Shown: one piece after another, positions 45,595-55,051 of the stretch
Numbering within the stretch: position 1 is the first letter of the stretch
Layout of the letters: every line of letters begins with the position of its first letter
DNA from: Alkalibacterium gilvum
Lineage (GTDB): Bacteria; Bacillota; Bacilli; Lactobacillales; Carnobacteriaceae_A
NCBI RefSeq assembly: GCF_900109085.1
Contig: NZ_FNYW01000002.1
Location: 124,001-188,000, forward strand
Direction of reading: 5' to 3'
DNA: 64,000 nt
The notes under the pieces: model-generated
Database searches by the model: none
Seen by the model: only the letters and a program-made list of their open reading frames with translations
What the model was told of the DNA's origin: nothing
Position numbers and translations under genes: made by a program

Positions 45595-46350
45595 GTGATC
45601 ACATTAAAATCATCTCGCGAAATTGAAGCGATGGATAAAGCAGGCGATTTACTTGCTGAAATCCACGAAAGCTTGCGCGACTTTATAAAACCGGGTATTA
45701 CAGGGATGGATATTGAAAACTTTGTAGAAGATATCATCGACAAAAACAATGCAATAGCTGAACAAAAAGGCTTTGAAGGCTATAAATACTCAACCTGTGT
45801 GAGTGTCAACGATGAAATTTGCCACGGCTTTCCTAGAAAAGAAAAGTTGAAGCAAGGGGACCTGATCAAAGTTGATATGGTAATCAATTTGAACGGCGCC
45901 TTGGCAGATTCATGTTGGAGCTATAGCGTGGGTGAGCCGACGCCGGAACTTGAAAAATTGATGGATGTTACAAAAGAGGCGCTATATAAAGGGATTGAAG
46001 CGGCTCAACTGGGGAATCGCATGGGGGATATTGGTCATGCCATTCAAGCCTACGTTGAAGGAGAAGGCTATTCGATTGTACGAGAATTTGTTGGGCACGG
46101 CATTGGACCAACGCTACACGAAGCACCGAGTGTTCCACATTATGGAGAAGCGGGTAAGGGCTCGCGTTTAAAAGAAGGTATGGTTATTACGATTGAACCG
46201 ATGGTGAATACTGGAACATGGCGTTCTAAAATGGATGATAATGGTTGGACAGCGCGTACGCAAGATGGCGGACTTAGCTGCCAATATGAACACACCATTG
46301 CGATTACCAAAGAAGGTCCACGTATTTTAACAAAACAAAAAGGCGAATAA
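45595..46350 (+). CDS. map: Type I methionine aminopeptidase
   Basis: A 251-aa M24A metallopeptidase that removes the initiator methionine from new proteins. All five metal ligands are visible: Asp in 'IKVDMVINL', Asp in 'ALADSCW', His in 'FVGHGIGPTLHEAP', Glu in 'VITIEPMV' and Glu in 'SCQYEHTIAI'. The start is GTG at 45595 behind AAGGAG. The gene is monocistronic, with a terminator following. Many Lactobacillales carry such a single-domain enzyme. Confidence 0.93.
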   Translation: MITLKSSREIEAMDKAGDLLAEIHESLRDFIKPGITGMDIENFVEDIIDKNNAIAEQKGFEGYKYSTCVSVNDEICHGFPRKEKLKQGDLIKVDMVINLNGALADSCWSYSVGEPTPELEKLMDVTKEALYKGIEAAQLGNRMGDIGHAIQAYVEGEGYSIVREFVGHGIGPTLHEAPSVPHYGEAGKGSRLKEGMVITIEPMVNTGTWRSKMDDNGWTARTQDGGLSCQYEHTIAITKEGPRILTKQKGE

Positions 46351-46372
46351 TATTGCCTATAGACTGTAAAAG

Positions 46373-46399
46373 GAAGCCCACATAGACGGGCTTCTTTTT
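46373..46399 (+). terminator. Terminator of the methionine aminopeptidase gene
   Basis: GAAGCCC (46373-46379) / GGGCTTC (46388-46394), followed by a run of T. Confidence 0.82.
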
Positions 46400-46490
46400 T
46401 TTACAATAATATAAGCATTATACAGACAGTCGCCTCTTTACTTCTGTTAAAATAAATAAGATAAGAACGATTGACAGAGGAGATATAAGA

Positions 46491-47735
46491 ATGAAAACAG
46501 AAATTATTTCAGTTGGGACGGAGCTTTTGATGGGCTACGTCATCGATACCAATGCACCCGAGATTGCGCAGGAACTTTTGGATATCGGCGTAGGTATTTA
46601 TTACAAGCAGACAGTCGGGGATAATCCCGAACGGTTAGAAGCCGCTTTAAAACTCGCCTCACAACGATCGGATCTCATTATCCTGACAGGAGGGCTTGGG
46701 CCGACGCAAGATGACATTACCAAACAAGTAGCCGCTGAATTTTTTGGCGATGAGCTGGTTACAGATGACAAACAGCTTGGTTTGATGAATGACTTCTTTG
46801 AAAAACGTGGGCGAAAGCCAGATGAAAATGTGTACCGTGAAGCCTTGACGTTTAAAAATGGTCAGACGTTTCATAACGCTGTTGGGCTAGCTTGTGGCGC
46901 TGCCTATAAACTGAAGCGTCAAGGAGAGAGCGCGAAGCATTTTATTCTGCTACCAGGGGTCCCGCACGAAATGAGAACCATGCTTAAAAATGAAGTGAAA
47001 CCGTATATACAAGAAAATATGCAGCAAAATGAAAAGATTGAATCACTCTTCATGAATTTTAATGGGATTGGTGAATCGAAAGTCGCGACCCTTTTGGATG
47101 AACGGATTGAAGCCCAAACGAATCCGACCATCGCCCTGTATGCCAAGCCTCGTCACGTAACCATTCGAATCACAGCCAGTGCAGCCAGCACCAAGGAAGC
47201 TAAAGCATTGAATCAAAAAGTAGCCGACGATATCCTAAACATGCTGTCCGAAAACTTTATCGGCTATGGCGAAAATCAGACGGTTGAAAACCATGTCATG
47301 GCATTATTGGAAAATAAACAGCTGACCCTAAGCCTTTCAGAAGGATTTACATCCGGGCTCGTCATGTATTCTTTGACAAATGTTTCAGAAAAGACGTCAG
47401 TGATTGAAGGCGGGCGAGTGGTGAAGGCAAACAAAGCAAAAGTAAGGAAGTGGGGTCTCACTCATTTGGATAATAAGTCAACAGAAGAAAGAGTAGAAGC
47501 CCTGGCCCTTAAAACGAGAGAAGACTTTAATACAGATATCGGACTGAGTATTGAAGCAGACACCACTTTTGATGAAAGAAAACACGTCATGTCTGGCACA
47601 GGATACATTTCAGTCTCTTTGAAAGGTAAAAAAAGTCAAACAAAGGCCTATCCTCTTTCTCAAAAATCACCCGCTATACTAAAAGAAATCCTTAAAAACG
47701 AAGCCCTCGCTTTTTTAGCCGAACGAGTAAAATAA
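46491..47735 (+). CDS. cinA: CinA-family protein with degenerate C-terminal amidase site
   Basis: A 414-aa CinA. The N-terminal MoaB-like domain (about 1-170) shows 'ISVGTELLMGYVIDTNAPEIAQELLDIG', 'LTGGLGPTQDDITKQ' and 'LLPGVPHEM', as in ADP-ribose pyrophosphatase domains. A middle domain follows to about 250. The C-terminal PncC-like nicotinamide-nucleotide amidase domain normally has the active-site motif A-E-S-C-T-G-G; here the aligned region reads 'LSLSEGFTSGLV', so the catalytic serine is replaced by glycine. The amidase activity is probably lost, whereas the N-terminal half looks intact. CinA genes lie near recA in many Bacillota; recA is not within this window. Confidence 0.9.
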   Translation: MKTEIISVGTELLMGYVIDTNAPEIAQELLDIGVGIYYKQTVGDNPERLEAALKLASQRSDLIILTGGLGPTQDDITKQVAAEFFGDELVTDDKQLGLMNDFFEKRGRKPDENVYREALTFKNGQTFHNAVGLACGAAYKLKRQGESAKHFILLPGVPHEMRTMLKNEVKPYIQENMQQNEKIESLFMNFNGIGESKVATLLDERIEAQTNPTIALYAKPRHVTIRITASAASTKEAKALNQKVADDILNMLSENFIGYGENQTVENHVMALLENKQLTLSLSEGFTSGLVMYSLTNVSEKTSVIEGGRVVKANKAKVRKWGLTHLDNKSTEERVEALALKTREDFNTDIGLSIEADTTFDERKHVMSGTGYISVSLKGKKSQTKAYPLSQKSPAILKEILKNEALAFLAERVK

Positions 47736-47754
47736 AAATTAAACGTATAAAGAG

Positions 47755-47784
47755 CAGTCTCACTTTCTAGTGAGTCTGTTTTTT
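47755..47784 (+). terminator. Terminator of the cinA gene
   Basis: CAGTCTCACT-TTCT-AGTGAGTCTG followed by six T. Confidence 0.82.
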
Positions 47785-47984
47785 CTTTGAATGAGATGAA
47801 TGACTCTTGAAATCACAGATGGGCCACTGAGCTTAATAGGTTGAAATGAAGAAGTGATAGAGGAGTGAATCGATTCATTTACACCTTAAACATCGCGTAT
47901 ATTTTTCATTAACCTTTCAACAAGCAATAAACTTGTTGAAAAAGGGGAAAGTTAGTATACTCTTGGGTAGAAAAGAGGTGCACT

Positions 47985-48983
47985 ATGGTTAAGCGGAATG
48001 ATGCGATCGATACCCTTAAAGCCTTGGCAATTATTTCAGTTATTTTTGTCCATGGTTTATCCGATGTGAGGCTATACAAAATTTTTGCGCCTTATTATAT
48101 TTGGCAGGCCGTTCCTGTTTTTATGGTACTCATGGGGTACAATGCCGCACAGTCATTTATGAGAAAAAATCAAACCAAATTATCACGTATTTTTACGCCG
48201 CATTATCTCATGAACAAAGTCCGGCGTATTTTTCTACCCTTTACCTGTATCTGGCTATTGGAAGTAATCATTCAGTACGTACACTTTGAAAATAAAGATA
48301 TTAAGAAACTTTTGACTAGCTATTTTGAAGGCGGTTACGGACCGGGGAGCTATTTTATACCAATAATGATTCAAGCGACAGTCATTATCCCCTTCCTATA
48401 TATCATAATGAGAAAAAAGCCGACACGAATGATGATCCTGCTATTTTTTGTCAGTTTATTTATAGATGTCATGTCGTACACTTTGACTATTGACGGAAGT
48501 TTATACCGTATTTTAATTATTCGTTATCTTTTCGCACTGGTCTTGGGCATATGGTATGCCCTTAAAAAGTCTGATATAAAAGTGAAAGGGTTAATAATTC
48601 CAGCCTTGGTCAGTTTTATTTACATTACAGCGGTCTACTATTATGACTGGATAGGTATTGTCGAAAAATTTTGGAACAGCCAACATGCCCCATCCTATTT
48701 TTATACCCTTTTGATTATCCTAGTCGCCAATAATTATTTAAGCATAGGGCGGGAGTCACCTCTAGAAAAACTAAGCCTTCTGATTGGGCGGGCATCTTTT
48801 CATATTTATTTAACTCAAATGTTTTACTTCTGGTGTATTCATGCGTATTTTTCGGATTTAAGTGGCATCCTTTATGTGTTCACCTTTTTAACCATCCCAA
48901 TCGTAATCGGTCTCTTATTTTATAAGTTGGACATTAAATGGACCAAGCCAAACCAGACTAGAAAAGATAAAAAAAGCCGCTAA
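47985..48983 (+). CDS. Acyltransferase-3 family membrane protein
   Basis: A 332-aa integral membrane acyltransferase with about ten membrane segments. The family opening is 'RNDAIDTLKALAIISVIFVHG', with the probable catalytic His in 'FVHG', followed by 'QAVPVFMVLMGYNAAQSF' and 'SYFIPIMIQATVIIPFLY'. Such enzymes O-acetylate or O-acylate cell-surface glycans or peptidoglycan at the membrane. It lies alone and ends inside its own terminator stem. A link to the exopolysaccharide genes 4 kb downstream is possible but not shown. Confidence 0.85.
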   Translation: MVKRNDAIDTLKALAIISVIFVHGLSDVRLYKIFAPYYIWQAVPVFMVLMGYNAAQSFMRKNQTKLSRIFTPHYLMNKVRRIFLPFTCIWLLEVIIQYVHFENKDIKKLLTSYFEGGYGPGSYFIPIMIQATVIIPFLYIIMRKKPTRMMILLFFVSLFIDVMSYTLTIDGSLYRILIIRYLFALVLGIWYALKKSDIKVKGLIIPALVSFIYITAVYYYDWIGIVEKFWNSQHAPSYFYTLLIILVANNYLSIGRESPLEKLSLLIGRASFHIYLTQMFYFWCIHAYFSDLSGILYVFTFLTIPIVIGLLFYKLDIKWTKPNQTRKDKKSR

Positions 48984-48997
48984 TCCAGCGGTTTTTT
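48971..48997 (+). terminator. Terminator overlapping the acyltransferase stop codon
   Basis: AAAAAGCCGC / GCGGTTTTTT; the stop TAA at 48981-48983 lies in the loop. Confidence 0.78.
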
Positions 48998-49258
48998 GCT
49001 TTCAACAAGGTTTGACTTCAATTAGAAAAACAACTATAACAAGCTCCTTTTCAGTAAGAAGTTAAGACCATCCTTTTGAAAAAAAGTAGTGAAGGCACCG
49101 TATTATCTCAAGGTCCTGTACCAAAAAACATAAACCTTCTAAAATGAACCCCTTGCCTAAAAAATAATTGGGTGAATCATCCAGACAATTTAAAAAAGCA
49201 AAAAAAGCAAGAGCAGACATAGACTGCTTTGACTACAAGCATCTTAGGTGTGAATGAA

Positions 49259-49287
49259 TTGATTCTGTAAAATATTTCAGATATGCT
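49259..49287 (+). promoter_or_regulatory. Promoter of the DUF421-channel unit
   Basis: TTGATT (49259-49264), a 17-base spacer and TATGCT (49282-49287), 27 bases before the DUF421 start. Between 48998 and 49258 I see A-rich sequence and no gene or recognised structure. Confidence 0.55.
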
Positions 49288-49313
49288 AAAAAAGAAGAGA
49301 GGGGAGACAGATA

Positions 49314-49817
49314 ATGACAACTAAACAAATGATTGTGCTGTTTTTTAGCGCTTTGATCAGTTACTGTGTAATATTCTTAGTGATACGCCTCTCAGGTAAG
49401 CGGACACTATCTAAAATGAATGCCTTTGATTTTATTATCACCGTGACAATGGGCGCAGTATTTGGAAGCACATTACTTAATTATCAGACAAAACTTGTGC
49501 AAGGCATTTACGTCATCGCCTTACTATTACTGTTTCAGTTCACGACAAGTTTACTTTCATCGCATTTTTCACTAATGGAATCCTTTTTAAGAGCACAACC
49601 GTCACTGCTTTATTATAAAGGCATGTACAAGGACAGAATTTTAAAAAAAGAACGCATTTCTCGGGCTGAAGTGGTTCAAGTGGTTCGCGAGCACGGAATA
49701 GGAAAGATGGAAGACGTAGAAGCGGTCGTTCTGGAGCCGAATGGCAGCTTATCCGTTATAAAAGTACAAGCAGAAAGCAAGCAACCATTAGATACGTTGG
49801 AAAACTTAAAAAATTAA
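49314..49817 (+). CDS. DUF421 (YetF-like) membrane protein
   Basis: A 167-aa protein with three N-terminal membrane segments (about 8-28, 38-58, 62-82) and a cytosolic domain. Diagnostic blocks are 'RLSGKRTLSKMNAFDFIITVTMGAVFGSTLL', 'PSLLYYKGMYKDRILKKERIS' and 'VEAVVLEPNGSLSVIK'. The start ATG follows GAGAGGGGAG. YetF-type proteins are linked to spore and stress biology in Bacillus, but the biochemical role is uncertain. It is followed after 48 bases by a two-TM channel gene, probably on the same transcript. Confidence 0.85.
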   Translation: MTTKQMIVLFFSALISYCVIFLVIRLSGKRTLSKMNAFDFIITVTMGAVFGSTLLNYQTKLVQGIYVIALLLLFQFTTSLLSSHFSLMESFLRAQPSLLYYKGMYKDRILKKERISRAEVVQVVREHGIGKMEDVEAVVLEPNGSLSVIKVQAESKQPLDTLENLKN

Positions 49818-49865
49818 CGGTCTAACAAAAAAGAGAAACCTTATTGACTGAAAGGGGTAAACACT

Positions 49866-50867
49866 ATGATCGGTCTAGTGAGTATCGGTTTATTAATCGT
49901 TTTGTCCACCATAATAGATATTGTTTGGACAACTTTATGGGTAGAAGGGGGAGCTGGGTTCATTACAGACAAACTCTGCAAAGTAACCTGGTTTGTGATG
50001 ACGAAAATAACTGGAAAAAATAGAAAAGTATTACGACTTGCGGGACCTTTACTGCTTATCAGTACCTTACTGATGTGGGTTGTTTTACTGTGGTTCGGAT
50101 GGTTCTTAGTCTTTTCAGCCAGCCCTCAAGCAATTATGAATACATCAAATCCACAAGCCATCAGCTGGCAAAATGTGATTTACTATTCAGGCTATACCTT
50201 GTTCACCTTGGGACTTGGCGACTACTCCCCGAGCGGCCCATATTGGCAATTACTGACAGCCATAGCCAGCGGAACGGGCATGTTATTTTTCACATTTGGT
50301 GCATCTTACATCATCTCAATCGTCGGCGCCGTGATAGACAAACGCTCTTTTTCGAGCAGCATATCAGAAATTGGAAAAAGTTCCGAAGAAATCGTTGGCG
50401 CAGCCTGGAATGGGAAAGACTTCAGTAACATCGATCTACTCTTGATGAATCTTTCAGATAATTTAAGTAAAGTAGCTATCAAGCATAAAGCCTATCCATT
50501 GTTGCACTATTACCACACAAGTGATAAGAAAAAAACAATGTCTTTAACTGTTCCAACCTTGGATGATGCACTATCCATACTCGCTTATGGGACAGAAGAA
50601 AAAGCCAAACCCAATCCGATATTACTGAAGAAATTTAGAAACTGTGTAAAAGATTATTTAGACGTCTTGGAAGAAACCTATATGACTAAAGCAGACAAAG
50701 CATTGGCGCTACCCGACTTGACAGGCTTAAGAAAAAAAGGGTACCCCCTTGTGTCAGATGCGGACTTTAGCAAAAAGATGCAGCATCAAAAAGAAAGAAG
50801 ACAACAACTCCTAGGGTTCGTACTCAAAGATAATTGGACAGCTGAAGATATTGAAAAGTTGAAATAA
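49866..50867 (+). CDS. Two-TM potassium-channel-like protein
   Basis: A 333-aa protein with membrane segments near the N-terminus and at about 60-85 and 130-155. The pore loop before the last segment reads 'TLFTLGLGDYSPSG', close to the K+ selectivity filter T-x-G-x-G-D. The cytosolic C-terminal region is about 170 aa with no RCK domain I can recognise ('LLHYYHTSDKKKTMSL', 'ALALPDLTGLRKKGYPLVSD'). The start ATG follows GAAAGGGG. Ion selectivity is likely for K+ but not proven. A CATACGCGC hairpin begins 11 bases after its stop. Confidence 0.82.
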   Translation: MIGLVSIGLLIVLSTIIDIVWTTLWVEGGAGFITDKLCKVTWFVMTKITGKNRKVLRLAGPLLLISTLLMWVVLLWFGWFLVFSASPQAIMNTSNPQAISWQNVIYYSGYTLFTLGLGDYSPSGPYWQLLTAIASGTGMLFFTFGASYIISIVGAVIDKRSFSSSISEIGKSSEEIVGAAWNGKDFSNIDLLLMNLSDNLSKVAIKHKAYPLLHYYHTSDKKKTMSLTVPTLDDALSILAYGTEEKAKPNPILLKKFRNCVKDYLDVLEETYMTKADKALALPDLTGLRKKGYPLVSDADFSKKMQHQKERRQQLLGFVLKDNWTAEDIEKLK

Positions 50868-50877
50868 AGAAGAAGAC

Positions 50878-51061
50878 CATACGCGCTAGGCGCGTATGCA
50901 CATTATAAAAGGCACTATCAAACAAAAAAGTCGGCGAGCCGCCGACTTTCCTTATTTCTCGTCACGAGTTTTTGACTTATTAAACGAAACTTCTGACGAG
51001 AAACCATTAGCTTAACAAGTCGGCACTCAAAATTAGAAAACTCGTGACGAGAACCGATTAG
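50878..51061. repeat. Hairpin cluster between channel gene and galE
   Basis: Three structures. CATACGCGC-TAG-GCGCGTATG (50878-50898) is the third copy of the hairpin seen at 43422 and 44958. AAGTCGGC / GCCGACTT (about 50929-50948) is a terminator-like stem. TTCTCGTCACGAGTTTT (50956-50972) pairs perfectly with AAAACTCGTGACGAGAA (51037-51053). In addition GACGAGAA-N-C-N-ATTAGC occurs twice as a direct repeat (50994 and 51046). No gene is visible in 50868-51187. Confidence 0.75.
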
Positions 51062-51140
51062 CGTACGCAGTTTCATCAATAAACACCGAAACTCATCACG
51101 CTAATACCAAAAGACATCAAAACACGAACACAACAGACGC

Positions 51141-51166
51141 AAAAAGCCGCCAAAATGGCGGCTTTT
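51141..51166. terminator. Terminator of galE
   Basis: AAAAAGCCGCC (51141-51151) / GGCGGCTTTT (51157-51166) just past the galE stop on the minus strand. Confidence 0.82.
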
Positions 51167-51187
51167 CTTATTACAATCAAAAATAAT

Positions 51188-52201
51188 TTAACTTTCGTAC
51201 CCATTTGGATTCGATTTTTGCCAGTTCCAAGATGTACGGCACATGTTTTCAAGTGAATGTGTGGCTTCCCAACCAAGTTCGTTTTTAGCTTTCGTTGCAT
51301 CAGCGTAACTGGTCGCAATGTCACCGGAACGACGGGCGACCATCTCATAAGGAATAGTAACATCATTCGCACTTTCAAAGGCATGAACAACATCCAGAAC
51401 CGAGTAACCTTGACCTGTTCCCAGATTATAGGCTTCAACACCCGTCATCCCCATCACTTTTTCCAAGGCTTTGATATGGCCTTTTGCCAGATCAACCACA
51501 TGGATATAGTCACGTACGCCTGTACCGTCTTGTGTAGCATAGTCAGAACCGAAAACAGAGAGCTTTTCACGTTTACCAACAGCTACTTGTGTGATATAAG
51601 GCATCAAGTTGTTTGGAATATCATTCGGGTCCTCGCCGATTCGTCCCGATTCATGCGCACCAATAGGGTTAAAGTAACGCAGTAAAGCCGCACTCCACTC
51701 ATTATCCGCAATGTACTGGTCTTGGATAAACTGCTCGATAAACATTTTAGTTGTCCCGTATGGATTCGTTGTGGACAAAGGCATTTCTTCGATGAAGGGG
51801 GCTTCATTGTTCATGCCATAAACGGTGGCGCTTGAGCTGAAGACGATATTCTTCACATTGTATTCATTCATCAATTCCATCAATACAATGGTTGCGTTTA
51901 AGTTGTTGTTGTAATATTTTAACGGTTTGGCCACAGATTCACCCACGGCCTTGTATCCAGCAAAGTGGATAACCGCATCAATATCATGTGCGACAAACAC
52001 CTCACGCAAGGCTTCTTTATTGCACAGATCTACTTCGTGAAAAGGAACTGTCTTACCTGTAATTTCTTTCAATCGGTTCAAAACTTCTGGTTTAGAGTTG
52101 GAATAATCATCCACAATGACCACATCATAATTTTTCTCGATCAATTCTACCACAGTATGGCTGCCGATATATCCAGCCCCGCCTGTTACTAAAATCGCCA
52201 T
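51188..52201 (-). CDS. galE: UDP-glucose 4-epimerase
   Basis: A 337-aa extended SDR. NAD-binding 'VTGGAGYIGSHTVVELIE' opens the protein; 'SSSATVYG' and the Y-x3-K pair in 'NPYGTTKMFIEQ' form the catalytic core, and 'FNPIGAHESGRIGEDP' and 'YNLGTGQGYSVLDVV' are GalE hallmarks. It interconverts UDP-glucose and UDP-galactose in the cytoplasm, supplying galactose for the surface glycans made by the divergent downstream cluster. It has its own promoter region facing leftward and ends at a clear terminator. Confidence 0.95.
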   Translation of the reverse strand: MAILVTGGAGYIGSHTVVELIEKNYDVVIVDDYSNSKPEVLNRLKEITGKTVPFHEVDLCNKEALREVFVAHDIDAVIHFAGYKAVGESVAKPLKYYNNNLNATIVLMELMNEYNVKNIVFSSSATVYGMNNEAPFIEEMPLSTTNPYGTTKMFIEQFIQDQYIADNEWSAALLRYFNPIGAHESGRIGEDPNDIPNNLMPYITQVAVGKREKLSVFGSDYATQDGTGVRDYIHVVDLAKGHIKALEKVMGMTGVEAYNLGTGQGYSVLDVVHAFESANDVTIPYEMVARRSGDIATSYADATKAKNELGWEATHSLENMCRTSWNWQKSNPNGYES

Positions 52202-52387
52202 TAAAATCGCTCCTTAAAAGTGAGTTATGTACTTAATATATTTCCTATATTTCCTTCCTATAGTGTACCATAACACTTACCTGTTTTGCACTGAAATACC
52301 CCCATACATGACAAACAGATTAAAGAGATTAAACATTCGAGGCATTTATAAAAATGTAAGTAAAACACTTCTTAGTTTTAAAAACTG

Positions 52388-52396
52388 TGGTATAAT
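52388..52396 (+). promoter_or_regulatory. Extended -10 promoter of the exopolysaccharide cluster
   Basis: TGG-TATAAT (52388-52396) is an extended -10 box about 100 bases ahead of the first glycosyltransferase. The -35 region is weak. Confidence 0.55.
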
Positions 52397-52498
52397 TGCC
52401 ATTAAATGAACAATTTAGAAATGAGTTAAATAAGTTTAAAAATAACCCATAAAAAATGCTAGCGAGAATGAAAGGCTATCTTAGAGAGGATCTGACGT

Positions 52499-53551
52499 AT
52501 GTTTGAAGTTTCCATTATTATGCCTGTATACAACGTGAAAGAACACCTAGTTAGAGCGATAAAATCAGCCTTAAATCAACAAGACATACTGACAGAAGTC
52601 ATTCTTGTGAACGACGGATCAACCGACGGAAGTGCTGAAATTTGTGATGACTATGCCAAGCAAGAACCGCTCTTGGTTAAAGTGATTCACCAGGAGAATA
52701 AAGGCTCTGGACACGCGCGTAATGCGGGATTGGACCAGGCAGTAGGGAAATATATTTACTTTGCTGATCCGGATGATTACTTTGATAAACATTTGCTAAA
52801 AGATAATTGTCGACTGGCCAAAGAGATTAAACCTGAAATGGTTGTTTTTGGCTATACGCAAGAAAAGGCTGAAATTCCAAGTGACCGCGAAGTGAAGCTA
52901 CCTAATTTTCCTCAATTAACGACGCAAGAGGAGTTTCGCAAACACTTTAATAACGTCTATCATTTTTCACCTTACGCTCTTTGGAATAAATTATATAAAC
53001 GACGCTTTTTAAAAAAACACAACATTCGCTTCACTAAGCAAAAGACGGGACAGGATGCCTTGTTTAATATTGAGGTCTATAAACACCTATCGTCAGTCTC
53101 CGTTAACAGGAAAGCATTCTATCATTATGTCTCACACACAGGATCATCAGTGAATCGTTACCGGCCTGATCGTTATCTGATGGAAAATACTATCGCCCAA
53201 GCCTTTGAACAATTAATCAAAGAATGGAAGCAAGAGCAAACCTTTAATAAGTTAATTGCCCAAGAGTATTTCAACTCGGTTTATTTGGAAACGAACAATT
53301 TAGTTCATTCCGATTGTCCACTGACGAAACAGGAAAAAACCAAACGACTCAGTGACATTTGGGAACATGTTGGGATGGATAAAATCATCCCCTTTAAAAA
53401 GAATGACCCGAATCCTTTCCGACGCATCCTTTTAAGAAATTTTCAAAAGAGAAACTTTGATAATGTGCTCTTACTAATGAAGAGTCGCAATCAAATGGCA
53501 GATAAATATAGCAAAATATTTGGTAAAATTAATCGATTTTTTAAAAATTAA
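52499..53551 (+). CDS. GT2 family glycosyltransferase
   Basis: A 350-aa inverting glycosyltransferase with an N-terminal GT-A domain: 'SIIMPVYNVKEHLVRAIKSAL', the DxD-like 'LVNDGSTDGSAEICDDY' and 'YFADPDDYFDK'. The C-terminal 130 residues are helical and basic, a tail typical of capsule and wall-glycan transferases. It is cytoplasmic or membrane-associated. It is the first gene of the cluster. The sugar donor and acceptor cannot be predicted. Confidence 0.88.
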   Translation: MFEVSIIMPVYNVKEHLVRAIKSALNQQDILTEVILVNDGSTDGSAEICDDYAKQEPLLVKVIHQENKGSGHARNAGLDQAVGKYIYFADPDDYFDKHLLKDNCRLAKEIKPEMVVFGYTQEKAEIPSDREVKLPNFPQLTTQEEFRKHFNNVYHFSPYALWNKLYKRRFLKKHNIRFTKQKTGQDALFNIEVYKHLSSVSVNRKAFYHYVSHTGSSVNRYRPDRYLMENTIAQAFEQLIKEWKQEQTFNKLIAQEYFNSVYLETNNLVHSDCPLTKQEKTKRLSDIWEHVGMDKIIPFKKNDPNPFRRILLRNFQKRNFDNVLLLMKSRNQMADKYSKIFGKINRFFKN

Positions 53552-53584
53552 GTAAACTAAACAACAAACAAGGAGTCAACCGCT

Positions 53585-55030
53585 ATGATGGAACAATTTA
53601 AACAGGCTTTATTTTATACAGCGATCGGGAAGTATTCCATTGTGGTGGTTCAATTACTTGTCCAGGCCGTCCTGTCACGCATACTGACACCAGCAGAATA
53701 TGGCATCGTGGCAGCGGTCAATATATTTCTCGTTTTCTTTCAACTACTAGCAGATTTTGGCATTGGTCCGGCTGTTATTCAAAACAAGGATTTAAATAAG
53801 AAAGAATTGAATGACATCTTCTCATTCAGTCTCTACATAGCCTTTGGTCTAGCCATCGTATTTATTTTTCTAGGTTACCCGATGAGTCTCTTTTACGGCA
53901 ATGACGTATTTATACCAATAAGCATGATCTTAGCCATCGCGGTCTTTTTCTACGGTATCTTAGTCGTTCCCCAATCCATTCTTTTAAGGGAAAAGAACTT
54001 TAGACTTGTCAATTTAACCACAGTCATTGGATCAGTTGTTTCTGGAGTAATTTCAATCGTTCTGGCACTCTTGAATTTCAGTTATTACGCAATTATCATA
54101 GGAAACACCGCACGAGCAGCGACGTTGTTTCTCGTTTTTTATATGAGAACAGATATCAAAATTAGATTTAAATTTAATTGGGCACCGCTTAAGAAAATCT
54201 TTGCCTTTTCAAGAAATCAATTTCTATTTAACTTCATTAATTACTTTTCAAGAAATTTGGATAACCTACTCATTGGACGTTATTTCTCATCAAGCGCATT
54301 GGCCTACTACGATAAAGCCTATCAAGTATCGCTTTATCCCAACCAAGTACTAACAAGTTTAGTAACGTCAGTCATTCACCCAATATTGTCAGACTATGAA
54401 GACGAAAAAGAACGGATTAAAAAAGTCTATCTGCGTATCTCAAACTTACTGGCGACCCTTGGCATGCCGCTATCCATTTTTTTATTTTTTACAGCAGAAG
54501 AAGTAATCCTCTTTCTCTTTGGTGGACAGTGGGACGGCAGTGTACAGGCCTTTCAAATTCTTGCCTTATCCGTCTGGCTCCAGATGATTCTCTCAAGCAC
54601 AGGAGGCATTTTTCAATCAGCTAACCGAACGGATCTCTTGCTGCTTTCCGGTATTTTATCCACGGTATTTAATGTCGCAGGTATCGTTATCGGCATATCT
54701 ATGGGTAAAATTGAATACGTCGCCGGTTTTTTAGTCCTGTCTTTCAGCTTGAACTTTTTGCAGGCGAATTATTTACTGATGATCAAGATGTTTAAAACGG
54801 ATTTACTGGAATTTTAAAACGTTTTGCAAAAACCTCTGTATCTGGCATTGATGCAGGCAGCTGTTTTCTGGTTCTTACCGGAACTACCTTTAAATATTTT
54901 CTTCAGCCTCGTTGTCAAAGGGCTTATTTTCGTAGTCGTCTGGATCATCGGATTATTCCTTACAGGGGAATTCAAACGATTGAAACTGGAAATAGAACGG
55001 GCCCGAGGTACAGCACCTGATAATAACTAA
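53585..55030 (+). pseudogene. Polysaccharide flippase (Wzx/MOP type) with an in-frame stop codon
   Basis: A lipid-linked polysaccharide exporter of the MOP/PST family, about 481 aa if read through. The first 410 residues contain twelve or so membrane segments beginning 'GKYSIVVVQLLVQAVLSRILTPAEYGIVAAV' and 'QLLADFGIGPAVIQNK'. The frame then stops at TAA (54815-54817) and continues in the same frame with 'KPLYLALMQAAVFWFLPELPLN' to the normal end at 55030, which is the last two membrane segments plus a basic tail. The stop is a single nonsense change rather than a frameshift. The truncated protein may or may not function. It follows the GT2 gene and precedes another. Confidence 0.82.
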
Positions 55031-55051
55031 GTGAAAGAAGGGAGCAAGACA

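Noticed and set aside
54815-54824. AAAACGTTTT as another operator of the LacI regulator
   Set aside because: It lies inside a flippase coding region, far from any promoter and unrelated to the glucan locus.
54824-55030. Separate small membrane protein gene after the flippase
   Set aside because: It is in the same frame as the flippase and matches its missing C-terminal segments, and there is no good ribosome-binding site.
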